Counted from the stretch's first letter, positions 27,223 through 35,378 are shown. The stretch is 64,000 nt of DNA from Rhodothermales bacterium (GCA_017643395.1 JAEPNP010000006.1:1-64000), one strand, 5' to 3'. A program made the numbers and translations. Notes: a model not told the origin generated them from the sequence alone.

Positions 27223-27552
27223 GTGGATCCTGATCGGTTTCGGCAGGCGCTGGAGGGGCTTCGCTTCGCTTTGCTCGCTCGGTTGGGCGGGGAGGTTGCT
27301 GCTGATTCCTCGATCGTTCCTGATGATGCGATTGGTCGGTTGACCCGTATGGAGGCTTTGCAGGCTCAGCAGATTGGGCAGGCTGGGCGGCGGCGGCTGG
27401 AGGGGCGGTTGAAGAACGTGGAGAAGGCGCTGAAGGCGTTGGACGACGGGACTTACGGTACTTGCGTCGTTTGTGGCGGGGAGATTTTGGCGGGGCGGTT
27501 GGAGATCATGCCGGAGGCTCGGAGTTGTGTGAAGTGCGCGGCTCGGCGGTGA
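27223..27552 (+). CDS. DksA/TraR-type zinc-finger protein
   Basis: About 109 residues from the GTG at 27223; a TTG at 27211 in the same frame is also possible. A first helical half (RFRQALEGLRFALLARL) is followed by MEALQAQQIGQAGRRR, a coiled-coil-like segment, then the four-Cys zinc finger CVVCGGEI...CVKC (about 86-106). That is the DksA/TraR fold, which binds in the secondary channel of RNA polymerase. The Asp-Asp tip of DksA is not clearly present; DDGTYG precedes the finger. The coding strand is unusually G- and T-rich compared with the neighbours. Confidence 0.75.
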   Translation: MDPDRFRQALEGLRFALLARLGGEVAADSSIVPDDAIGRLTRMEALQAQQIGQAGRRRLEGRLKNVEKALKALDDGTYGTCVVCGGEILAGRLEIMPEARSCVKCAARR

Positions 27553-27819
27553 GAGGCTGAGGGTCGGCGTCGCTTCGCTCGCCTCGGGGTTGCTGGGGTG
27601 CGCGGCTTCGCCGGGGGGCGGCTTCGCTGCGCTCGCCTTGGCGTGGGCGTCGCCGGGCCTGGCGGGGCGTTTGTGGACTTTGGGGGGTGGATTCCATGTC
27701 TCGGCGATTTCTTGGGCGCTGGAAGTCGAATTCGGGGGTGCGTTTCCACGTTCGGGTCGGTTGGCGTGCAGGCTGAGGTCGAAAATGGGGTGCGGATTCC
27801 ATGATTGAGGCCTCCGGGG

Positions 27820-27966
27820 GCACGCCCGGGCGGCGGGCTGGGACGTGACGGCGGCGCCCGGACGGCGGACGACGGCGGCACTCCCGGCCGGCGGCGGGGA
27901 CGTGAACGGCGGCACGCCCGGGCGGCGGCGGGGACGTGACGTGCGGCACTCCGGCGTGAGCGGCGG
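27820..27966. repeat. 34-bp GC-rich tandem repeats
   Basis: Units at 27820, 27878 and 27912 share the pattern GCACGCCCGGGCGGCGG followed by GGGGACGTGACGGCG. A shortened 24-bp unit lies at 27854 and a partial one starts at 27946. The array is nearly pure G+C and makes no sense as protein. Confidence 0.75.
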
Positions 27967-28125
27967 TGGGCGGCGCCGACTGTCCGCGGGCCGGGGGCAT
28001 GGAGAAACCGGGCGAGTTCGACGGTTCGCAGGGTTGCCCTTTGCTGGCGTGTGGCTTTGGGCGATAGAATCGGCCTGGAACGCCTGCGCTGACGCGGCGC
28101 ACAGGCATCATCTTAAGGAGGCGTG

Positions 28126-28184
28126 GGTCGACTCGGTCGTGTTTGCGCGTAGGGGCCACGACGTCCGGTTCGACCGACTCGACC
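28126..28184. repeat. Imperfect inverted repeat (14-bp arms)
   Basis: GGTCGACTCGGTCG at 28126-28139 faces CGACCGACTCGACC at 28171-28184; the arms are complementary except for one position. The loop is 31 bases. It lies just upstream of the 52-bp stem-loop array and could be a diverged, related structure. Confidence 0.6.
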
Positions 28185-28205
28185 AAATTGCACGAAGCCG
28201 TGCTG

Positions 28206-28546
28206 AGCGCGATTCGCCCTGCAAGCTTTCGGGCCGTTCTTGGGGACCAGAGGCGAATCGGGGGCTCCGATTGAACCTTTTGGGCCGTCCCCGGGGGCCA
28301 AAGGTTGCATAGGCAGCCCCGATTGAACCTTTCGGGCCGTTCTTGGGGGCCAAAGGTTGCATTGGGAGCCCCGATTGAACCTTTCGGGCCGTTCTTGGGG
28401 GCCAAAGGTTGCATTGGGGCTCCGATTGAACTTTTTGGGCCGTCACCGGGGGCCAAAGGTTGCATTGGGAGCCCCGATTGAACCTTTCGGGCCGTCCCCG
28501 GGGGCCAGAGGTTGAGAATCAGGCCTCGGTTCAACCTTCCGGGCTA
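28206..28546. repeat. 52-bp tandem array of stem-loop units
   Basis: Units start at about 28206, 28263, 28316, 28368, 28419, 28471 and a partial at 28523, with a period of 51-53 bases in the central copies. The consensus opens GCCCCGATTGAACCTTTCGG and closes GGGGGCCAAAGGTTGCATT. Within each unit, AACCTTT pairs with AAAGGTT, and GGCC with GGCC inside. The first unit has other arms (GATTCGCC with GGCGAATC) and the last boundary others again (GGTTGA with TCAACC), yet these still pair. This suggests that pairing itself is kept. Confidence 0.85.
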
Positions 28547-28595
28547 ATTGTGCACGGGCGCCGAGAGGTTTCGCCCGCAGCCGGCCCTCACCGCC

Positions 28596-28703
28596 TTCGG
28601 GCGGACGTCTGCCGCGATTTTCTGCGAGGGCCGGCGCACACCGCCCCCAACGCACCTGCCAGCCCCCCCGGCCCACGCTAGTCGCGTCAGACGTCTGCCC
28701 GAA
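28596..28703. repeat. Palindromic 109-bp intergenic repeat, copy 2 (inverted)
   Basis: The reverse complement of this segment matches copy 1 (27071-27179) along its length. The inner part is more diverged than the arms: GGGCCGG, GTGCGTTGG and CAGAAAATCGCGGCAGACGT are shared. The segment reaches 17 bases into the 3' end of the gene at 28687-29148, supplying its last codons and stop. Confidence 0.85.
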
Positions 28704-29148
28704 GCTCCAACGCCCCAGCTCGCCGAAACAGCAAAGCCCCCCCGGCCCAAATCGCGCACCAGAACGCAGTCAGCCACACCATGTCGGCAGACCAGTGCGT
28801 GGTCAGATCCACCTGGGCGGCAACGGCAATCGCAGGCACAAGCGCCTGGGCCACGGCCATTCCGCCGAGGGCCGCTACCATGCCCATCGCCCGAAACCGG
28901 GTGATGCCCGCAATCAACGCCCCGACTACGAAGACCACCCCGTAGAGCATGTTGGCGTCGTTGTCCGCGTGGCCGATGATGCCGACAGCCCCGTTCACCC
29001 AGAACAGCAGGAACGCGCCGATCAGGGTGACGCGCACCCCCCAGACGTACCAGGGGTTGCCCCCGGCCCGGGAAACAAGAAACTTGTAAAGGGCGACGAC
29101 GCCTGCGATGAAGGCGCCAAGTATCAGAAATTGCAGTAGTATGTCCAT
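28687..29148 (-). CDS. Four-helix membrane protein of unknown function
   Basis: 153 residues from the ATG at 29148; the frame extends to 29232 but the added part is not protein-like. Four hydrophobic helices are visible (about 5-22, 35-57, 64-85 and 92-115), with a possible fifth (about 122-142). The C-terminus RRAGALELRADV is soluble, and its last residues are encoded inside a palindromic repeat, so the end of the gene may have been rewritten when the repeat arrived. No family recognised. Divergent from the ToxR/CadC-like regulator. Confidence 0.65.
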   Translation of the reverse strand: MDILLQFLILGAFIAGVVALYKFLVSRAGGNPWYVWGVRVTLIGAFLLFWVNGAVGIIGHADNDANMLYGVVFVVGALIAGITRFRAMGMVAALGGMAVAQALVPAIAVAAQVDLTTHWSADMVWLTAFWCAIWAGGALLFRRAGALELRADV

Positions 29149-29160
29149 GTCAGTGCTCAG

Positions 29161-29179
29161 GTCACGGGTCCAGCGTGAC
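29161..29179. promoter_or_regulatory. Inverted repeat upstream of the winged-helix regulator
   Basis: GTCAC and GTGAC flank GGGTCCAGC in the gap between two divergent genes. A site for the regulator encoded next to it is a reasonable guess, no more. Arms of 5 bases are short enough to occur by chance. Confidence 0.3.
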
Positions 29180-29252
29180 CACTGCGTGTCGTGAGGAGCG
29201 CATAATCTCCGTATAACCCCTATGAGCGCCATGAGCGGCGCCTGAGGAAACT

Positions 29253-30374
29253 ATGAGCACTGATGAGCAGACCGTGAGCGCGGACGAGGTCCGGTACCGA
29301 TTCGGGCCGTTTGTGCTTGACGTCGCGGACCGGCAGTTGTGGCGGGGCAACGACCGCATTGAACTCAACGCCCGCTATCTGGACGCACTCACCCTCCTCG
29401 TGCGCGAGGCCGATCAACTCGTCGAGAAGGACCGCTTCTTTGATGAGGTATGGCATGACGTCGTCGTGAGCGACTCGGCGCTGGCGCAGGCCATCAAGGA
29501 AATCCGCAAGGAGCTCGACGACGACGCCTCCAACCCCACCTGGATCCAAACCGTGCCCCGACACGGCTACCGGTTCGTCGGCCAGGTCACGAGCGATGTG
29601 GTCGTGCCGGCGCCAACCGCCCCGCCTGCACAAGCCTCTACCACCCTGCCCTGGAAGCCTGCCGTGACCGAACTCTGGTCTGGCACCCTGGGCGGCGGAT
29701 TCGCCGGGGTGCTGGGCGGCATCCTTTACGGATTCGGGCTGGCCTCCCCGGAGGGCGGCGTCGGCACGATTTCGACGCTACTGGTACTGGTCAGCCTGAG
29801 CGGATTGATCGGACTGACCGGCGGCTTCGGCGTCAGCGCGGGACTTGCGTCAGGCGGCATCCTGGCGCACTTCTCCCCTGGCCTCCGCACGCTATACCGC
29901 ATCGGTGGGGCCGCGTTCGGGGGACTTGTCGTCGGTGCCTTGGCCAAGCTTCTTGGTGTGGACGCTTTCAACCTGCTCGTCGGCCGTGCGCCCGCCGGCA
30001 TCACGGGAGGACCGGAAGGCGCCATGCTCGGTGTCGGCATCGGCATCGGCGCACTGGTCGGTGGGCTGGCCGGCCCGTACGCTGCCCGGTGGCGGGTGGC
30101 AACGGGCGCCGCTGTGGGTGGTGCCCTGGCGGGTGCGATTATCCCGCTGACCGGCGGCGCGCTGCTTGGTGGCAGCCTGCACATCCTTGCCCAGTCCTTC
30201 GTCGACTCCCAGCTGGAGCTGGAGCGCATCGGGGCGCTATTCGGCGAGCTGGACTTCGGGCCGGCTACGCAGATTGCGCTGGCCTCCATCGAAGGCCTGC
30301 TGTTTGGAGCCGGGCTTGTCGGGGCGATGTCCTTGGCCGCCCGGATGACGCGCGGAGCCGACTGGCGGCTATAG
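29253..30374 (+). CDS. Winged-helix transcription regulator (OmpR/CadC type) with glycine-rich membrane domain
   Basis: 373 residues. The N-terminal ~112 residues are a trans_reg_C winged helix: RFGPFVLDVADRQLWRG, a recognition region DSALAQAIKEIRKEL, and the wing PRHGYRFVGQV. A Pro/Ala-rich linker follows (about 115-135). The rest (about 140-370) is a chain of hydrophobic, glycine-rich segments, probably six or more membrane helices, ending RMTRGADWRL. CadC- and ToxR-like proteins bind DNA from the membrane, but they usually have one helix and a periplasmic sensor. Here the sensing part is within the membrane. The upstream gap carries the inverted repeat GTCAC/GTGAC (29161-29179) that it might bind. 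Confidence 0.85.
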   Translation: MSTDEQTVSADEVRYRFGPFVLDVADRQLWRGNDRIELNARYLDALTLLVREADQLVEKDRFFDEVWHDVVVSDSALAQAIKEIRKELDDDASNPTWIQTVPRHGYRFVGQVTSDVVVPAPTAPPAQASTTLPWKPAVTELWSGTLGGGFAGVLGGILYGFGLASPEGGVGTISTLLVLVSLSGLIGLTGGFGVSAGLASGGILAHFSPGLRTLYRIGGAAFGGLVVGALAKLLGVDAFNLLVGRAPAGITGGPEGAMLGVGIGIGALVGGLAGPYAARWRVATGAAVGGALAGAIIPLTGGALLGGSLHILAQSFVDSQLELERIGALFGELDFGPATQIALASIEGLLFGAGLVGAMSLAARMTRGADWRL

Positions 30375-30412
30375 GTTACGCGCCGGGCCGGTTGGGGCGC
30401 GTTGGACCGGTT

Positions 30413-30507
30413 GCGCCCCGGGCCCGCGGTTGCGCCCCGGGCCTGCGGTTGCTCCCAGGGCCCGCGGTCGCGCCCCGGGTCTGCGGTTGCGCCCAGGGCC
30501 CGCGGTG
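30413..30507. repeat. Second 19-bp GC-rich tandem repeat
   Basis: Five head-to-tail units of exactly 19 bp, of the form GCGCCCCGGGCCCGCGGTT, start at 30413, 30432, 30451, 30470 and 30489. The period equals that of the array at 130-292, and the reverse complement also opens ACCGC. The gap to the rhomboid gene (30375-30584) holds nothing else recognisable. Confidence 0.85.
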
Positions 30508-30584
30508 GATCGCCGCGCCGGTTGGGGCGCGCGGGGTCATGGTTGTGCCCAGTGCCCGAGGTGGATCGCCCACCCGCGGCACCG

Positions 30585-31349
30585 CTACCACATGCGATCC
30601 CCTCGCTTGTGCACGGTCACCTCGAACACGTTCTGGCGCTCTTTCTTGATGAAGACCCGCATGATCGTCGCAAGCACCACGCCGGCGACGAATCCGCCGA
30701 TGTGCGCCGCGTACGCCACGCCACCTGCCTGCTCGGTGGCCGCGGTGATGCTGCCCCAGCCCGAGACAAACTGGGTCACGATCCAGAATCCGATCGCCAC
30801 CAACGCGGGCACCGAAATCACCCACAGGAAGAACAGGAAGTGCACCTTGTTGCGCGGAAACAACACGAGGTAGGCCCCCAGCACGCCCGCTATCGCCCCT
30901 GACGCCCCAAGCGTAGGAATCACGGACGATGGCTTCAGTGCCACCTGCGCAGCGGTTGCGGCGAGGCCGGAGACCAAATAGAAGGCCAAAAAGGCCCTGT
31001 GGCCGAACCGGTTTTCGACGTTGTCGCCGAAGATCCACAGGTACAGCATATTGCCGGCCAGGTGGCCGAGACCGCCATGCATGAACATGGCCGTGATGGC
31101 GGTCAGCCAGATCGGCGTGGGACCGGGCGCGTGCGGAATCTCGATGGACTGACCCTGCACGCGCAGGGTCTCCGGAGAGACCAGATCAACACCCGTGGTC
31201 AGCTCCAGCGGAACGGCCGCGAACCCGTACGTGAACGCGGCGCTGCCTTGCAGGAAGAAGTACACCACCAGATTCCCCACGAGCAGGGTAATCGTGACGT
31301 AGGCGGTGCGGTGCAGGCCCCGATTGTCGTCGCCTATCGGGAATAGCAT
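30585..31349 (-). CDS. Rhomboid family intramembrane serine protease
   Basis: 254 residues with about six membrane helices. The catalytic Ser150 is in GASGAIAG and His216 in AHIGGFVAG. The HGGLGHLAGN motif (about 91-100) supplies the oxyanion-site His and Asn of helix 2. The long first loop (about 40-80) is typical. It cleaves membrane proteins within the membrane. It is the last gene in the direction of fixABCX, 39 bases after fixX, and may be read from the same transcript. Confidence 0.93.
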   Translation of the reverse strand: MLFPIGDDNRGLHRTAYVTITLLVGNLVVYFFLQGSAAFTYGFAAVPLELTTGVDLVSPETLRVQGQSIEIPHAPGPTPIWLTAITAMFMHGGLGHLAGNMLYLWIFGDNVENRFGHRAFLAFYLVSGLAATAAQVALKPSSVIPTLGASGAIAGVLGAYLVLFPRNKVHFLFFLWVISVPALVAIGFWIVTQFVSGWGSITAATEQAGGVAYAAHIGGFVAGVVLATIMRVFIKKERQNVFEVTVHKRGDRMW

Positions 31350-31388
31350 CGGAATGGCGTCTGAGACGCGTGCATCACCCTTGCCAAC

Positions 31389-31691
31389 CTAGCCCAGATT
31401 CCAGTTGACGCCGCGCCCGATCTCCGGATCGGGGAAACTCCACTCTACCGCGCCTTGGTCACAGGCATACAGGCACGTGCCGCACTCTATACAGTCCTCG
31501 AACTGAAAGTGCACCTGCCCCATCTCATCCAGGGTGTAGCAGTTGGCCGGGCACACATACGTGGTGCACTTGTGGAGACAGCCGCTGTTGCAGATGGCTG
31601 TGTCCACCACGATATGCGGCTTGGCCTCTGTTCGACCCTGGTTGCGATAGGCGACCATGCCGAGCCGTTCCGATATCGAAAGTGCTTTCAT
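31389..31691 (-). CDS. fixX: Ferredoxin-like protein FixX
   Basis: 100 residues. Cys-rich region CNSGCLHKCTTYVCPANC followed by a bacterial ferredoxin motif CIECGTCLYACDQGAVEW. This is the small Fe-S partner of FixC, which together feed electrons from the flavoprotein FixAB to quinone or, in electron-bifurcating complexes, to ferredoxin. The start overlaps the end of fixC by 4 bases (ATGA). C-terminus GVNWNLG is intact. Confidence 0.93.
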   Translation of the reverse strand: MKALSISERLGMVAYRNQGRTEAKPHIVVDTAICNSGCLHKCTTYVCPANCYTLDEMGQVHFQFEDCIECGTCLYACDQGAVEWSFPDPEIGRGVNWNLG

Positions 31692-33013
31692 AGCGCGCGG
31701 GCTGCTTTGGCTCCGAGTTTGACGAGCTCCCAGTACGACGCGTGCCGCTTCACCGCGGTTCGCATCATCTTGCCGGCCTTTGGTGTGGGCGCGTTGCCGA
31801 CCGTAAAGAACTGGCGGCCGAAGTCACACACGACCTTCGGCACTTTTTGTCCCATGGTTTCGCTGTGCAGCAGGTGCACGGCGTCCTGGAAACTACGCAT
31901 GTCCTGCATGACGTAACTGGCCTCCAGGGCATCGCGATACTGTTTCAGCACGGCACTGGACGCATCGCCCGTATCGGCGGCCGCAATGGCGGTCTCCGCC
32001 GCCAGCATGCCGCTGCGCATGGCGTAGTCCATGCCCTGAATGGCCTTTCCAGCGTTTAGAAGCAGGTGTGCAGCCTCTCCGACCACCATCACACCGTCGG
32101 CGTAGATCTCCCTGGGCATGCCCCGGATATCACCGGTGGACACGACGTGAGCGGAGTACTCAACCGGCTCGCCCCCCTGCAGCATGTCCGCCACAGTTGG
32201 ATGTGCCTTGAACGTGTTCAGGATGTCGTAAGGCTTCAGGCCCTTGTCTCGCAGGTCGGCCATGCCGAGCACGAGACCGATCGACACGGACTCCTCATTC
32301 GTATACAGGAATCCGCCGCCGTCCACGCCCTCCGAGCACGCGCCCACGAATTCGTTGGTCATGCCGCTGCGACCCCGCAGCTGGAAACGGTCCTCCAGCA
32401 CCTTGCGGTCAAACCGGATGACCTCTTTCACGCCGACGGCCACGTGATCGGCCGGCACGTACTTCTCCTCCAGGCCGATCTGGCGGGTCAAGAGGTTGTT
32501 GACGCCCTCGGCCAGAATCACCGAATGCGCAAAAAACTGCTCTTCCCCGGCCCGAATGCCTACGACCTTGCCGCTGTCGTCCTGGATGAGCTCCTCAACA
32601 AGAATATTTGTGGCGAGGAAGCTCTCCTCGGCGGCCGGACCGGCTTCAATCACCTCTTCGACTTTCTCTGCCAGCCAGGCGTCGAACCGCGCCCGGAGCA
32701 CCATCACGCCCTGGTAGGGCGGCGTGTCGAAGTGGTTGCTCTTGAAGTCCACCGAGAAGCACGACCCCGGATCCATGAAGGACAGCCGGCGGTGGTTCAC
32801 GAACCGCTCCCAACCGGCTTCTTCCTCCCAGTACCCGGGCACCAGTCGCTCGAGATCGGTACCCCAGAGCACCCCGCCGGAAACGTTTTTGGACCCGCAG
32901 AACTCGCCGCGCTCGATCAGCAGAAACCGGCGTCCCGCCCGGGCCAGGACCATCGCGGCGCTCAGGCCGGCAATGCCACCACCGACGACGATGCAGTCAA
33001 AGGGTTCTTCCAT
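31688..33013 (-). CDS. fixC: FAD-dependent ETF-quinone oxidoreductase, FixC
   Basis: 441 residues. N-terminal dinucleotide-binding motif VVGGGIAGLSAAMVLARAG, then ERGEFCGSKNVSGG, which is characteristic of FixC. The middle has an FAD-site segment VVGEAAHLLLNAGKAIQGMD (about 300-325), also diagnostic. The protein should carry FAD and accept electrons from FixAB. It overlaps fixX by 4 bases and fixB by 1 base. Confidence 0.95.
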   Translation of the reverse strand: MEEPFDCIVVGGGIAGLSAAMVLARAGRRFLLIERGEFCGSKNVSGGVLWGTDLERLVPGYWEEEAGWERFVNHRRLSFMDPGSCFSVDFKSNHFDTPPYQGVMVLRARFDAWLAEKVEEVIEAGPAAEESFLATNILVEELIQDDSGKVVGIRAGEEQFFAHSVILAEGVNNLLTRQIGLEEKYVPADHVAVGVKEVIRFDRKVLEDRFQLRGRSGMTNEFVGACSEGVDGGGFLYTNEESVSIGLVLGMADLRDKGLKPYDILNTFKAHPTVADMLQGGEPVEYSAHVVSTGDIRGMPREIYADGVMVVGEAAHLLLNAGKAIQGMDYAMRSGMLAAETAIAAADTGDASSAVLKQYRDALEASYVMQDMRSFQDAVHLLHSETMGQKVPKVVCDFGRQFFTVGNAPTPKAGKMMRTAVKRHASYWELVKLGAKAARAL

Positions 33014-33993
33014 CAGCCGGCGGCCTGGGCCGCCTTCAGTTCCTGAATGAGGGGAGGCATGATCTTGTACAGGTCGCCGACCAGGCCATACGTAGCATAC
33101 TGGAATATCGGGGCATCTGCATCCTTGTTGATGGCCACGATCACCTTGCTGTTGGCCATGCCCGCCACGTGCTGAATGGCACCGCTGATGCCGACGGCGA
33201 AGTAGAGCTCCGGCGAGACCACCTTGCCGGTCTGTCCGATCTGCGCGGTGGCCGGAAACAGCCCGTTCTCCACAACGGCCCGCGATGCGCCGACGGCGCC
33301 CCCAAACAGGTCCGCCAGTTCCTGGACCAGGGCCTTGCCTTCGTCATCCTTGACGCCTCGCCCCGCGGCCACCACCACACGTGCCTCGTTCAGGTCCACG
33401 GCGTCGCCACCCGATGTCAGCAGTTCACGCAGCACCACGGCCGGATTGGACGCGTCGTAGTCGAACGGCACGGCTTCCACGGCGGGTGATCCGGCTTCCG
33501 GCACCGCATCGTAGGAGCCCGAGCGCACGGAGACCAGGACTCGCTGGCCGCTTGCGCTGGTCCGGGCCAGATGCTTGGCCGCCATGACCGGCCGGAGGGC
33601 CTCGACCCCATCGTCCGTGAGTTCAAACGACGCCACGTCCGGGATCGCCGCCGAACCGGAGCGCACGGCAAGTGCGCCCAGCACGTCCTTGACGGCCTCG
33701 GTGGAAGCAAGCGCCACTACGGCGGGGTCGCACGCCTGTACGGCCGTCGAGAGCGCCGCGAGCAACGCCTGCGTGCTGTGCGTCCCCAGGGCCTCATGCT
33801 CGATGGTCAGCACGCGATCCGGACCGAAGGCGGCAAGCTCTCCGGCCAGCGAAGACGCAGACGGAGAGGCAAGCAGCGCATCGACCGTCCAGCCACGGGA
33901 GTGGGCCTGGGAGCGGGCATGACTGAGCACTTCAAGCGACGAACGCTTGAGACGTCCGCCGTCGGCGGCCACGTAGACGAGAATCCGACTCAC
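33013..33993 (-). CDS. fixB: Electron-transfer flavoprotein alpha subunit, FixB
   Basis: 326 residues, full length for ETF alpha. The C-terminal FAD domain has AGRGVKDDEGKALVQELADL, VGASRAVVENG, QIGQTGKVVSPELYFAVGIS and GAIQHVAGM, all hallmarks of the family. It binds FAD and pairs with FixA. Neighbours overlap on both sides (1 base with fixC, 4 bases with fixA), showing one operon. Confidence 0.95.
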   Translation of the reverse strand: MSRILVYVAADGGRLKRSSLEVLSHARSQAHSRGWTVDALLASPSASSLAGELAAFGPDRVLTIEHEALGTHSTQALLAALSTAVQACDPAVVALASTEAVKDVLGALAVRSGSAAIPDVASFELTDDGVEALRPVMAAKHLARTSASGQRVLVSVRSGSYDAVPEAGSPAVEAVPFDYDASNPAVVLRELLTSGGDAVDLNEARVVVAAGRGVKDDEGKALVQELADLFGGAVGASRAVVENGLFPATAQIGQTGKVVSPELYFAVGISGAIQHVAGMANSKVIVAINKDADAPIFQYATYGLVGDLYKIMPPLIQELKAAQAAG

Positions 33994-34715
33994 AGTTCCA
34001 CCTTGGCTTCGTTCACGAGACGGTTCACCACGTCCGACGCCAGCTCGGAGGGCTCACCCTCGAGCGTCTGGCCAGGCTCCCGCGCAGGCACGGGCTCGAG
34101 ACCGGACACGGTCGTCAGGACAGCACCTGCGCCCGACTCCGATTGCTCGACGGGCTTACGCTTGGCGGCCATGATGCCCTTCAGACTCGGGATACGCGGG
34201 TTGTTCATGTCATTCGAGCAGGTGACAAGGCAGGGCGTGCTGACTTCGAGCACCTCCTGTCCCGCATCGCCCTGGCGCGTCACGACCAGCTTGTCGCCGT
34301 CGATATCCAGCCCGACCGCGTTGCTGGCGTATGGCATCCCGAGTCGCTCGGCTAGCATGCTGCCGGCCAAACCGGCGTCGGTGTCCTGCGACTGTTTGCC
34401 GGTCGCCACGACATCGAACGACTGACCTGAGAAAAACTCGGCCAGGATCTCCGAGACCGCGTTCGAGTCCAGATCGGACGCGTCGTCGCGCACAATGTGA
34501 TGGGCCGCATCGGCGCCCATCGCCAGTGCCTTTCGAATGGTTTCCCGGGCACCCTCAGGGCCGATGAGCACGAGGTCCACGGACCCGCCATGCTTCTCCT
34601 TGAGGACCAGCGCTTCCTCGACGGCAGAGGCGTCGTAGGCATTGAGCACCATTCGACCAGTTTGAACCGCCGCCGAAATGTCCGGGACTTGCTTGATACA
34701 GACGCAGAATCGCAT
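33990..34715 (-). CDS. fixA: Electron-transfer flavoprotein beta subunit, FixA
   Basis: 241 residues. It begins MRFCVCIKQVPD and has the NAYDASAVEEALVLKE and GKQSQDTDAGLAGSMLAE motifs of ETF beta. First gene of the fixABCX operon, transcribed leftwards from a promoter in 34716-34874. In nitrogen fixers FixABCX drives ferredoxin reduction; no nif gene is present here, so a role in beta-oxidation or in redox balance is more likely. Confidence 0.95.
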   Translation of the reverse strand: MRFCVCIKQVPDISAAVQTGRMVLNAYDASAVEEALVLKEKHGGSVDLVLIGPEGARETIRKALAMGADAAHHIVRDDASDLDSNAVSEILAEFFSGQSFDVVATGKQSQDTDAGLAGSMLAERLGMPYASNAVGLDIDGDKLVVTRQGDAGQEVLEVSTPCLVTCSNDMNNPRIPSLKGIMAAKRKPVEQSESGAGAVLTTVSGLEPVPAREPGQTLEGEPSELASDVVNRLVNEAKVEL

Positions 34716-34874
34716 CAGTTAATCCACCACGCTTACTATCTTCCGCCGCGGATAGGCCTAAACGGGCCAAAAACCGCCTCTGCGGACCTGAAACACGACC
34801 GGGATGCACCTCCCGGCAAGCGGCGCGCAAGCTACGAACCCCCCTCCCGCCTTCAAACCAAATTTCGACCAACC

Positions 34875-35378
34875 ATGCCCCGGATGCGCCACCTACTAGG
34901 CCTGATCCTGCTCGCGACGCTGCCCGTCGGCACTGCATCCGCACAGGCGACCCCTCCGGCACTGGGCCTCGGGTTTCAGACGACGCTCAGTTCTACCGAG
35001 GGTTTGGGCGTGGGCTTGCGCGGTCGGGCGTCATGGGCCGTGAATGCAGATCTGTCGATGGCGCTTGGAGCAGGCATGACCGGATTCGTGCTCGAAGGCC
35101 GGGACGAGGCCACCTACCTGCTGGATCCGCAGGCATCGGTGATCGTGACCCTCAACGACTCCGGCAACCGGACGCCGTACATACTGGGAGGCATCGGCGC
35201 GGCCATCCCCGTCAATAGCGGGTCCAATGCCGAGAATGGCCCTACCCTGCATTTCGGGATGGGCTACGTGCAGGGCCTCCGGGATACGATTCTCTTCTAT
35301 GAGATCAACCCGGCGATGATCGTGGGAGAGAACGAGATCTCCTTCAATATCCCGTTCCGCATCGGCGTCATTTTCTAG
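34875..35378 (+). CDS. Small outer-membrane beta-barrel protein
   Basis: 167 residues from the ATG at 34875. The signal peptide is at about 1-23 (ends ASAQ). The mature chain shows eight or so alternating strands of the barrel type (GLGFQTTL, GVGLRGRASWAV, DLSMALGAGMTGFV, PYILGGIGAAIPV, LHFGMGYVQGL) and ends IPFRIGVIF with a terminal Phe, the outer-membrane insertion signal. Function unknown. Divergent from fixA. Confidence 0.75.
   Translation: MPRMRHLLGLILLATLPVGTASAQATPPALGLGFQTTLSSTEGLGVGLRGRASWAVNADLSMALGAGMTGFVLEGRDEATYLLDPQASVIVTLNDSGNRTPYILGGIGAAIPVNSGSNAENGPTLHFGMGYVQGLRDTILFYEINPAMIVGENEISFNIPFRIGVIF

Larger units (their letters stand above)
27553..28595. other. Gene-free, repeat-rich region
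   Basis: About 1 kb in which I find no believable gene. Open frames exist on both strands, but their peptides are low-complexity (P, R, G, A) and follow the repeats. The region contains GCTTCGCTGCGCTCGCC-type short hairpins near 27570-27640, a 34-bp repeat array (27820-27966), a hairpin (28126-28184) and a 52-bp repeat array (28206-28546). Both ends are closed by the 109-bp palindromic repeats. Confidence 0.8.

Noticed and set aside
27506-28534. A 342-codon minus-strand open frame with repeated peptide blocks
   Set aside because: The blocks are just the 52-bp repeat read in changing frames (52 is not a multiple of 3), so the frame is not under coding selection; the rest is P/R/A low complexity.
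28206-28546. Possible CRISPR array
   Set aside because: Units are contiguous, without unique spacers, and no cas genes are near. It is a tandem stem-loop repeat.
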